DNA of 64,000 bases from FEN-1219 sp039933105. Its GTDB lineage: Bacteria; Pseudomonadota; Gammaproteobacteria; Steroidobacterales; Rariloculaceae. The notes under the pieces are model-generated. The model was not told the DNA's origin. It worked only from the letters and a program-made list of their open reading frames with translations, and searched no databases. The stretch is from assembly GCA_039933105.1 (NCBI GenBank), contig JBDTOT010000006.1:65272-129271 (forward strand), in the 5' to 3' direction. This document shows positions 16,288 through 25,500 of this stretch, piece by piece; position 1 is the first letter of the stretch; every line of letters begins with the position of its first letter. The translations under genes were made by a program, and so were the position numbers.

Positions 16288-17499
16288 ATGAGAACAAGGA
16301 CGATCGCCCACCTGCCCCTAGTTCTCGCCGCGCTCTGCGTCGGGTGCAGCAAGCCCCCGCCCCCGCCGCAGGTGCCGCCGTCGGTAGAAGTAGCAACACC
16401 CCTTTCGCAACGCATCGCGGGCTGGGATGACTATTCCGGCCGCTTCGAGCCCGTCGATTCCGTCGAGGTACGGCCAAGGGTCTCGGGCGCAATTCAGTCC
16501 GTCAACTTCCAGGACGGGCAGCTGGTGAAGCAGGGCGATCTGCTGTTCGTCATCGACCCACGTCCTTACGCGGCCGAGCTCGCGCAAGCGAAGGCGCAGT
16601 TAGCCGGCGCGCGCGCCCAGCTCGCCAACGCCGATGCGGAGTTGAAGCGCTCGCAGGTGCTGGTCGCGAAGAAACTCGTGAGCGAGGCCGAGGCCGAGGT
16701 GCGCGTCGCCGTGCAGTTGAAGGCGGCGGCCGACGTCGCGGCGGCCGAAGCGGCCGTGCAGACGAAGGAGCTGAACCTCTCGTTCACGCGCGTGACGGCG
16801 CCGCTTACCGGCCGCGCATCGTTCCGGCGCTTGGCGCCGGGCAACCTCGTCACCGCAGACACGACGCCGCTGACGACCATCGTCAGCGAGAACCCGATCC
16901 GGTTCGTGTTCGACGCACCGGAGTCCGCGTTGCTGAAGTACAAACGCGAAGCGGACAGCGGTCGCGCGAGTCGCGTCGAGATCCGTTTGCAGGACGAGAC
17001 CGAGTATCGCTGGAAGGGCAATGTCGACTTCCTCGACAACGCGCTCGATCGCGCCTCGGGCACGATCCGATTGCGCGCCGTCGTGGACAATCCGAACGGG
17101 TTCATCTCACCCGGCATGTTCGGCCAGTTGCGGCTCTATGCGATGGAGCCGTTCGAAGCGTTGCTCGTTCCGGATCAGGCCGTGGTCACCGATCAGGTGC
17201 GCCAGGTGGTGTACACCGTGAACGCGGAGGGCGTGGTCGGCCAAAAGGTGGTGACTCTCGGCCAGCTGATGAACGGCCTGCGTGTCGTGCGCGAAGGCAT
17301 CGACGCGCAGGACCGAATCATCATCAGCGGCGTGCAGCGTGCGCGCCCCGGTCGCAAGGTCACTGCGAAGGAAACCACGGTGGCTGCGTTCCCGACCGGC
17401 GTATCGCGCGGGGAGAACAGTACGCTATCGATGCCGAACACGGCGAGCAGTCCGAACGGCGGCGCCACGAGCAACGCCACTCCGAGCGGCGGCCGCTAG
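16288..17499 (+). CDS. RND efflux periplasmic adaptor (MexA/AcrA type), lipoprotein
   Basis: A 403-aa membrane-fusion protein. The N-terminal lipobox is LAALCVGC (Cys18), then a short Pro-rich stretch, the first lipoyl half (VEVRPRVSGAIQSVNFQDGQ), an alpha-hairpin (~residues 95-150, Ala/Glu-rich coiled coil), the second lipoyl half (LSFTRVTAPLTGRASF), a beta-barrel and a C-terminal domain. It links the inner-membrane pump to an outer-membrane channel. The Ser/Thr/Asn/Gly-rich tail is a likely disordered extension. The permease follows after 12 nt. No outer-membrane factor gene is adjacent, so the pump probably uses a channel encoded elsewhere. Confidence 0.95.
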   Translation: MRTRTIAHLPLVLAALCVGCSKPPPPPQVPPSVEVATPLSQRIAGWDDYSGRFEPVDSVEVRPRVSGAIQSVNFQDGQLVKQGDLLFVIDPRPYAAELAQAKAQLAGARAQLANADAELKRSQVLVAKKLVSEAEAEVRVAVQLKAAADVAAAEAAVQTKELNLSFTRVTAPLTGRASFRRLAPGNLVTADTTPLTTIVSENPIRFVFDAPESALLKYKREADSGRASRVEIRLQDETEYRWKGNVDFLDNALDRASGTIRLRAVVDNPNGFISPGMFGQLRLYAMEPFEALLVPDQAVVTDQVRQVVYTVNAEGVVGQKVVTLGQLMNGLRVVREGIDAQDRIIISGVQRARPGRKVTAKETTVAAFPTGVSRGENSTLSMPNTASSPNGGATSNATPSGGR

Positions 17500-17511
17500 A
17501 GCGCCCACGCC

Positions 17512-20500
17512 ATGCGTTTCTCGCATTTTTTCATCGACCGGCCGATCTTCGCGGCTGCAGTGTCGGTGGTCATCACGCTGACCGGTCTCATTTCTTATCT
17601 GACTTTGCCCGTCGATCAGTATCCGCAGATCGCGCCGCCCACGGTGTCGGTCAACGCGCTGTATCCGGGAGCCACCGCCGAAGAAATCGCGGACACGGTG
17701 GCGGCGCCGCTCGAGCAGCAGATCAACGGCATCGCGGACATGCTGTACATGTCCTCCTCGTCGACGAGTGAGGGCCGAGTCACGATCACCGTCACGTTCA
17801 AGAGCACTACGAACGTCGACATCGCGCAGGTGGACGTGCAGAACCGCATCCAGTCGGTGCTGCCGCAGCTGCCACAGACCGTGCGAGATCTAGGCATCAC
17901 GGTGCGCAAGGGCTCCACGGACATCCTGCTGATCGTGCACATGTTTGCCACGGACTCCACCGTGGACCGCAAGTACATTGCCAACTACGCGACCCTGCAG
18001 GTGCGCGAGCGCCTCTTGCGCACGCCGGGTGTGGGCGACGTCGGCGTGAACGCTGCGCGCGACTACGCGATGCGCGTGTGGATCGATCCGGACCGGGCGG
18101 CCGCGCGCGATCTCACCGTGCAGGAAATCGTCGACGCGCTGCGTAACAACAACCTTCAGGTGGCGGGTGGCGCCATCGGCTCGCCGCCATTCAACGACAA
18201 TCCCGCCGCCTACCAGCTCAGCATCCGCGCGCAGGGGCGGCTCGACACGCCCGACGAATTTGCGAACGCGATCGTCAAACGCGACGCGCAGGGCCGTGTG
18301 ACGCGGGTCGGCGACGTGGCGCGCGTGGAGCTCGGTGCGCAGAACTACACCGTCAACGCATACAAGAGCCTCGATCCCGCTGTGTCGCTCAGCGTGCAGC
18401 AGGCGCCGAACACGAACGCGCTCGAGACCTGGGACAACATCCGCAGCACGATGGAGGAGCTGAAGACTCAGTTCCCGCCGGGCGTCGCGTACGAAATCAT
18501 TTTCAACCCCGTGGCGTTCACGCGTGCCGCGGTCGACGCGGTGCAGGAGACGCTGCTCGAAGCGATGATCCTCGCGGTCATCGTCGTCATGCTGTTCCTG
18601 CAGCGCTGGCGTACGGCCATCATCCCGTTGCTCGCGATTCCCGTATCGCTCATCGGCACGCTCACGGTCATGTCGGCGTTCGGCTTCTCGCTGAACAACT
18701 TGTCGATGTTCGGTCTCGTGCTGTCGATCGGCATCGTCGTGGACGACGCGATCGTGGTGGTCGAGAACGCCGAACGGCATCTGCGGGCCGGCATGGCGCC
18801 GCGCGAAGCCGCGCACCTCACGATGGACGAATGCGGCGGCGCGCTGATCGGTATCGCGCTCGTGCTCGTGGCGGTGTTCGTGCCGACGGCGTTCCTCGGT
18901 GGCATCGCCGGGCAGTTCTACAAGCAGTTCGCGCTCACGATCGCCTCGGCCACCGTCATTTCGCTGCTCGTGTCGCTCACGCTGTCGCCCGCGCTCGCCG
19001 CTGTGATCCTGCAGCCCCACGACGACAAACCGTCGCGCACAGCGATCGGCGCACGCTTGCACGCGCTCGCCGAACGCGCCAACGCCTGGCTGGAACGCCT
19101 GAGCAGCGGCTACGCGCGCCTCACGGGCGCCGCGTTGCGCCATCGCGCGATGCTCCTGGCGTTGTACACGGTTCTGTTGGTGCTAACGGTATGGCGCGTG
19201 GTCGACACGCCGCGCGGCTTCGTCCCCGCGCAGGACCAGAACGACGTTTCCGTCGCGATCACCATGCCGCCCGGCACGAGCCTCGCGCGCACGGACGCGC
19301 TGGTACAGCAGGTGATTCCTATTGTCCTCGGCACGCCTGGAGTGTCGTCGGCGTCGGTCTATGCCGGCATGGACCCTGGCACCTTCAGCAACGCGACGAA
19401 CGCCGGCCAGATCTTCGCGATCTTCGACCCGTTCGAAGTGCGACTGCCGAAGGGGCAGACGTTGCCTGTCATCGCCGCCGAGTTGCGTAAGCGGCTCTCG
19501 GTGATCACGGCGGCCGAGATTCGCGTCGTGAACCCGGCTTCGGTGCGCGGCATGGGCAACGCCGGCGGATTTCAGATGATGGTGGAGGACCGCGGCGGCC
19601 TCGGCTACCGCGCGCTCGAGGCGGCCGTGCAGCAGCTCACGGAGGCTGCGCTGAAGGATCCGGCGATCGGCCAAAGTTTCAGCAACTTCAATACGCGTAA
19701 CCCGACGCTCGATGCCGTCGTGGACCGCGACAAAGCCGAGATGCTCGGCGTGCCCGTGCGCAACGTTTTCGGCACGCTCCAGACCTACCTTGCCGGCACC
19801 TACGTCAACAACATCAATCTGCTCGGCCATACGTTCCAGGTGATTGCGCAAGGCGATGCGAGTTACCGCCAGGACCAGGAATGGGTGGGGCAGTTGAAGA
19901 CGCGCTCGGTATCGGGGGCGATGGTGCCGCTCAACGCCATCGCCAAGCTGCAGCCCGCGACGGCGCCCTACCGCGTGCTGCGGTACAACCTGTATCCGTC
20001 AGCCGATATTCAGGGCGACACCGCGGCCGGCCATTCGTCCGGCGAAGCAATGGCCGCGATGGAGCGCATCGCGCGCGAGACACTGCCCGCCGGCATGTCG
20101 TTCGAATGGACGGGCCTCGCGTTTCAGCAGCGGTTGTCCGGCAACGCGGGCGGCCTCGCGTTCGCGCTGGGCGTCGTGTTCGTGTTCATTTTTCTTGCGG
20201 CGCTGTACGAGAGCCTGACGCTGCCGCTCGCCGTGATCTTGATCGTGCCGATGTGCCTGCTGGCCGCGATCCTGGGCGTGAACCTGCGCGGTCTCGACAA
20301 CAACATCCTCACGCAGATCGGCATGGTCGTGCTGATCGGCCTCGCCGCGAAGAACGCGATTCTGATCGTCGAGTTCGCGCGCCAGGGCGAGGAGCACGGC
20401 CTGAACAGTGTCGACGCCGCGATCGCCGCTGCGAAGACGCGGCTGCGGCCCATCCTGATGACGTCGGCCGCGTTCATCTTCGGTGTGATTCCGCTCGCGT

Positions 20501-20724
20501 TCGCCACCGGGCCAGGGTCGGAGCTGCGCCAAGCGCTAGGCGTGGGCGTGTTCTTCGGCATGATCGGCGTGACCGTGTTCGGTCTGGTCTTCACGCCGCT
20601 GTTCTACGTGCTGTGCCGCAAGCTTGCGATGCGCTTCTCGCGCACGCCGCACGTGCCGCGCGTGCGCGTCGTGCAGGCCGGAGAGCCGAAGCCGGCGCCC
20701 GAGCTACAGCACTCGCCGTTGTAG
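17512..20724 (+). CDS. RND efflux permease (HAE1 family, AcrB/MexB type)
   Basis: A 1070-aa protein, full length for the family. It starts MRFSHFFIDRPIFAAAVSVV, the usual first helix. Periplasmic loop landmarks include YPGATAEEIADTVAAPLEQQ. The proton-relay Asp pair is in GIVVDDAIVVVENAERH (around residue 410) and the partner Lys in GLAAKNAILIVEFARQ (around residue 946); both are intact. It exports hydrophobic compounds using proton motive force. It is in an operon with the adaptor at 16288. The substrate cannot be predicted. Confidence 0.97.
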   Translation: MRFSHFFIDRPIFAAAVSVVITLTGLISYLTLPVDQYPQIAPPTVSVNALYPGATAEEIADTVAAPLEQQINGIADMLYMSSSSTSEGRVTITVTFKSTTNVDIAQVDVQNRIQSVLPQLPQTVRDLGITVRKGSTDILLIVHMFATDSTVDRKYIANYATLQVRERLLRTPGVGDVGVNAARDYAMRVWIDPDRAAARDLTVQEIVDALRNNNLQVAGGAIGSPPFNDNPAAYQLSIRAQGRLDTPDEFANAIVKRDAQGRVTRVGDVARVELGAQNYTVNAYKSLDPAVSLSVQQAPNTNALETWDNIRSTMEELKTQFPPGVAYEIIFNPVAFTRAAVDAVQETLLEAMILAVIVVMLFLQRWRTAIIPLLAIPVSLIGTLTVMSAFGFSLNNLSMFGLVLSIGIVVDDAIVVVENAERHLRAGMAPREAAHLTMDECGGALIGIALVLVAVFVPTAFLGGIAGQFYKQFALTIASATVISLLVSLTLSPALAAVILQPHDDKPSRTAIGARLHALAERANAWLERLSSGYARLTGAALRHRAMLLALYTVLLVLTVWRVVDTPRGFVPAQDQNDVSVAITMPPGTSLARTDALVQQVIPIVLGTPGVSSASVYAGMDPGTFSNATNAGQIFAIFDPFEVRLPKGQTLPVIAAELRKRLSVITAAEIRVVNPASVRGMGNAGGFQMMVEDRGGLGYRALEAAVQQLTEAALKDPAIGQSFSNFNTRNPTLDAVVDRDKAEMLGVPVRNVFGTLQTYLAGTYVNNINLLGHTFQVIAQGDASYRQDQEWVGQLKTRSVSGAMVPLNAIAKLQPATAPYRVLRYNLYPSADIQGDTAAGHSSGEAMAAMERIARETLPAGMSFEWTGLAFQQRLSGNAGGLAFALGVVFVFIFLAALYESLTLPLAVILIVPMCLLAAILGVNLRGLDNNILTQIGMVVLIGLAAKNAILIVEFARQGEEHGLNSVDAAIAAAKTRLRPILMTSAAFIFGVIPLAFATGPGSELRQALGVGVFFGMIGVTVFGLVFTPLFYVLCRKLAMRFSRTPHVPRVRVVQAGEPKPAPELQHSPL

Positions 20725-20741
20725 CTGCAAAGCGCGCGCGA

Positions 20742-22511
20742 CTAGGCGCTGCCGCGTTGCCGCGTGTCTGACGGTATAGCCGCCGGTTGCGTGCTCTCCG
20801 CAACCTGGCCCAGAAACTTGCGCTCGAAATCCGCCGGCGTCATGGGCCCGGCCAGCAGGAATCCCTGAATCTCATGGCAGCCGTGTGCGCGCAGCCACTC
20901 GAGCTGGCCTGCCCGCTCAACGCCCTCCGCGGTCACGGTGAGGTTCAAACCCTTCGCGAGCGAAAGAATCGCGTTGGCGATGGCGGCGTCACCGGCCGAA
21001 CGATCGACATCGCGCACGAAGGCTTTGTCGATCTTGATTCGATCGGGCGGAAACCGCGTGATGTATGCCAGCGACGAATAGCCGGTGCCGAAATCGTCGA
21101 GCGCGATTCGGCAGCCGAGCTGCCGGAAGCGTTGCAGCATGTTTTTCACCGTCATCGAGTCTTTCACCAGTAACGTTTCGGTGATCTCGACCTCGATCAG
21201 CGACGTGGGCACGCCCGCAGCGGCCGCCTCGGCTTCTATGACTCCTGCGGGATCGCCGTGCAGCAGATCCTTGCCGGAGCAGTTGATGGCCACTGGAATT
21301 CGAAAGCCCCGATCGAGCCACTTGCGCACCTGCCGGCATGCCGTACGCACGACCCATCGGCTCATGTCGAGGATCAGTCCGCTGTCCTCCGCGATTTCGA
21401 TGAAGCGCATGGGCGAGACGTCGCCGTACTCCTCGTCGGTCCAACGCAGCAGCGCTTCGACCCCGACCACGCGGTCGCTCTCGAGGTTGAACTTGGGCTG
21501 GAACATCAGGGTCAGCAAGTCGTCCTGCACGGCGCGCCGCAGCCGCGCTTCGAGCTCGAGCCAGTCGCGCAAGCGGCTACTCATCGCCGGTGCGTAGCAT
21601 GCGATGGACCCCGAGGCCCCGGATTTCGCCTGGTACATCGCGGTGTCCGCGTGCTTGAGAACCGTGGTGACATCCGGGCCGTCGTCCGGGTACAGCGCAA
21701 TCCCTATGCTCGGCGCCGAGTAGAACTCGAGCGAGTTGTACGCGATCGGCACCTCGAACGCCGCGTTGCAAGCGGTTGCGACCTGAATGCCGAGCTCGCG
21801 GGCCTGGGCGTGCTGGACGACGATGACGAACTCATCGCCGCCGAAGCGTGCGACGACGGCGTGCGGGTGCTGCACGGCGAAGCCGGCCATCGTCGTGGTG
21901 AGGCGGCTCGCGACGGTGCGCAGCACCTCGTCGCCGACTCCGTGACCGAAGGTGTCGTTCACGCGTTTGAAGCTGTTCAGGTCGAGATAGATCACGGCCA
22001 CTTGCTCGTGCGCTTGCGCGGCCGCCGCGAACAGTGTGGCCATGAGATCCATGCAGCGCTGGCGGTTCGGCAGGCCCGTCAACGTGTCGTAGTACGCGAG
22101 CCGCTCGATATGCTCGGCCGCCGCGGCATTGCGCAGGATGTATTCCAACCGCCGCGGCAACAGGGCCCAGTTCACCGGCTTCGAGATGAAGTCCGTCGCG
22201 CCGGCTTCGAATGCGCGGCGAATCGCATCGGAGTCCTGGTGCCCAGTGACTATGACGATCGGCACGCTGCTGAACCGCGGGTTCGCACGCAGACGTCGAC
22301 ACACCTCGTTGCCGTCCATGAGCGGCATGTCGACGTCGAGCAGAACGATCCCGACGTCGTTCTCGAGCGCAGCCTGGAGCGCTTCGGCGCCGTTCGCGAA
22401 GGTAAGGCTTTCCAAGCCAACCTCGGTCATGGCTTCGCCGAGTAGCATGCGGCCGAGATCCTCGTCGTCGGCGATGATCGCGAGTCTGTTCTTCGGTGTA
22501 GGCATGCTCAT
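20742..22511 (-). CDS. Response regulator with GGDEF and EAL domains
   Basis: A 589-aa cytoplasmic protein. A receiver domain (1-125) has acidic residues in IIADDEDLG, the phospho-Asp in LLDVDMPLMDG (~residue 59) and Lys in FISKPVNW. The GGDEF domain (~140-310) has an intact RFGGDEF (~residue 224). The EAL domain (~330-575) has EALLRW, AINCSGKDL, VEITET, LDDFGTGYSSLAY, IKIDKAF and TAEGVE, so both c-di-GMP synthesis and hydrolysis look possible. Its ATG overlaps the stop of the hybrid kinase as ATGA, marking it as the likely output of that kinase. Confidence 0.95.
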   Translation of the reverse strand: MSMPTPKNRLAIIADDEDLGRMLLGEAMTEVGLESLTFANGAEALQAALENDVGIVLLDVDMPLMDGNEVCRRLRANPRFSSVPIVIVTGHQDSDAIRRAFEAGATDFISKPVNWALLPRRLEYILRNAAAAEHIERLAYYDTLTGLPNRQRCMDLMATLFAAAAQAHEQVAVIYLDLNSFKRVNDTFGHGVGDEVLRTVASRLTTTMAGFAVQHPHAVVARFGGDEFVIVVQHAQARELGIQVATACNAAFEVPIAYNSLEFYSAPSIGIALYPDDGPDVTTVLKHADTAMYQAKSGASGSIACYAPAMSSRLRDWLELEARLRRAVQDDLLTLMFQPKFNLESDRVVGVEALLRWTDEEYGDVSPMRFIEIAEDSGLILDMSRWVVRTACRQVRKWLDRGFRIPVAINCSGKDLLHGDPAGVIEAEAAAAGVPTSLIEVEITETLLVKDSMTVKNMLQRFRQLGCRIALDDFGTGYSSLAYITRFPPDRIKIDKAFVRDVDRSAGDAAIANAILSLAKGLNLTVTAEGVERAGQLEWLRAHGCHEIQGFLLAGPMTPADFERKFLGQVAESTQPAAIPSDTRQRGSA

Positions 22512-25500
22512 GCGGTGGCCCGTAGCTGTTGGCTCTGCAGCGTGTCGAGCAGCGGCAGGTGTGCGGCATGCAGCTCACGGCACATTGCCCGGGCGCGTCC
22601 GCGCTGCGCGTTCAGAGCTTGTTTTTCCAGGTCCTTCACGTGCTGCGCGAACGCGAGCGCGCCCACGTTGGCAGCCGCGGACGCGAGCCTGTGAGCGACT
22701 GCGGCGGCCGCCGCCAGGTCGTCGCGCTCGACGGCCGTGTGCAGCTCTGCGAGCGATTGGGTCGAGCTCACCCGGAAGAGCTCGACCAGCTTCGTGTACA
22801 GATCCGCGTGCTTGCCGCCGCGCATCTGACGCAGCGCCGACACCGCGGCCGCGTCGACGGTGGCGAGCAGTGTGGGGTCGATCTTGTCCACCATCGGCTC
22901 CGCTGTTCGCGCGGGCCTGGCCGCGGAGTCGGCGCCGTGTACGAGCCAGCGGCGCAGCAAGCGGGCGCAGTCGTCGAACGTGTACGGCTTCGTCAAAATA
23001 TCGTCCATATCCGCCGCAAGGCACTTGTCGCGATAGTTGGCGGCGTCGTGCGCGGTGAGCGCGACGATCGGCGTGCGTGCGCTCGCAGCGCGGGTTTGCT
23101 GTTGGCGGATCAGTGCCGTGGCGGCAAAGCCGTCCATTCCGGGCATGCTCAAGTCCATCAGGATCAAGTCGAAGCGTTCCGCCGCGATGCGAGCCACGGC
23201 GTCCGTTCCGCCGCTGACCCACACTGACGTGCAGCCGAGCGCGGTCAGATACCCTTCCGCCACGGCCGCGTTCACCGGCTCGTCTTCGACGAGCAGCACG
23301 TGTCCCTTGAACTGCGCGTTTTCCGGCGGCGCGGGCTCTACAGCGACGGTCTGCGGCTGCGCGCCGAGCGCGGAAGCGAACGCCTCACGCAACGCGATCA
23401 TGTGCACGGGCTTCAACACGATGCGCTCGTCCGGCAGCAGCACACGCAGCTGTCGCGCATCCACTTCCGCCGTGGACGCGATCACGACGAGCGGGACCGA
23501 AGACGAGCCGAACGACGCGAGCAGTGAATTCAGGGTGTTCGCATGACTGCCCGCATCGACGAGGACGACGTTTGCCTCGTCGAGGTCGGCGTCGTCCGCC
23601 AGCACCGTGAGGCCGAGCGACGCTGCGTGCCGCGCCAGCGATTCGGTCAGTGACGGACGGCGCGAGAGAATCCGTACGCGGCCCGTAGCGAGAAGCGCTG
23701 ACGGGGGCTGGTGGATCGCGTCTCCGAACTTCAATGGCAACGACAGAATGAACGTGGAGCCGATCTGCGGCTGGCTTTCGACGGTGATGCGACCCGCCAT
23801 CAAGTCGGCGAGCTCGCGGCAGATCGCCAACCCCAAACCGGTGCCGCCGAAACGGCGCGTCGTCGTCTCGTCGGCTTGCGCGAAGGGCTCGAAGATCTTG
23901 CCGACGGCTGTCGCGTCCATGCCGATACCGGTGTCCGACACCGCCAAGCGCACGACGGCCTGGTCCCCTTCGACCGACTGGAGGTCCGCCTTCACGACGA
24001 CTTCGCCTTGCTCCGTGAACTTCACCGCGTTGCCGATGAGGTTCATCATGATCTGGCGCACGCGCAGCGGGTCGCCGAGCAGCACGCGTTGCGCGGGTGC
24101 GGGCGGGCACACGATGAGTTCGATTCCTTTCGCTTCGGCCGCGCCTGCGAACAGGCTCGTGCATTCCTCGAGCACCTGGCCGAGGTCGATCGGCAACGCC
24201 TCGAACGCGACCTTGCCCGCGCGGATCTTCGAAAGATCGAGCAAATCGTTGACGATCTGCAGCAGGATCTGCGCCGACGAACGAATGGTCTTCGTGAGAT
24301 GCGATTGTGTGGGCGACAGCGTCGTTCGGGACAGCAGCTCTGTCATACCGACCACGCCGTTCATCGGCGTGCGCAGCTCGTGACTCATGCGATCCAGGAA
24401 GTTGCTCTTCGCTTGAGCGGCTTCCGCGAGCTGCTGGTTGCTTTCGAGAAGCTCGCGTGTGCGGACCTTAACTTCGGCTTCGAGGCGCTCTCGCGCTTGT
24501 GCCATCTCCTGGAACTTGCGCCGATGCCGGTGAATCCGGTGCGCTGCGAACCCGAGCAACGCCAACGCGTAGAGCGCGTAGGCGAGGGGAGAGGCCCAGG
24601 GTGCCGGGTCGCGGTGGATGGTGAGCTTGAACGGCGGCGCGCTCCACACGGAGTCCGAGTTCGCCGCGCGCACTTCCAGCACGTGATCGCCGGAATCGAG
24701 ATTGGTCAGCGTGACGCGGCGCTGGGCGCCGAGATCGATCCAGTCGTCGGTCAGGCCCGTCATGCGATACGCGAGGCGGTTGTGCGTCGGTGACGTGAAG
24801 TCGAGCACGCCGAAGTCGAGCGAGACGATCGTGCCTCGATAGTCGAGCGACACGCGGTCGCGCAGCCAGAACGGCGTGTCGCCCGCGGCGCGCACGCCGA
24901 GCACTTCGACGCTCGTCAGCGCCACGCGCGGCGGCTGAGTATTCTCCGAGAGCGTCGCCGGATCGAAGATGTTGAAGCCGCCGGGTCCGCCGAAGGCCAC
25001 GCGCCCGTCGCGCAGCCGAAACGCCGCGCCGAACGAGAATTCCTCACCCTGCAGGCCGTGCTCGCGGTGATAGGTCTTGATGGCGCGCGTCTCGGGATCG
25101 AAACGCATGAGCCCGGCGTTGCCGCTCAGCCAGAGGCGGCCCCTGGCGTCGGGAACGATGCCCCACAGCGTGTCGCTCGAGAGACCGTCGGCGCGCCCCA
25201 GCACCTCGAATTCGATCGAATCGGGCGCTGCGCCGGGATCTGCGACGCGCGCAAGCCCGCCACCGTCCGTTGCGACCCACAGGTGCCCGTCGGAATCCAC
25301 CGCGAGCGCGTACACGGTATTGGCCGGCAACGTTTTCGGATTGGCCGGATCGTTGCGGAACACTTTCAGCACGGTGCCGTCCGCGCGTGCGAGGTCGAGC
25401 CCGCCGCCTTCCGTGCCGAGCCACAAATTGCCGTGCGGGTCCTCGGCCAGCGCCGTCACGTTCGGTGCGCTGACCTCGCCGGGAGCGGAACCGTACGGCA

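Noticed and set aside
17890..19143. 417-codon reverse ORF inside the RND permease
   Set aside because: Arg/His-rich shadow of a full-length, unambiguous permease.
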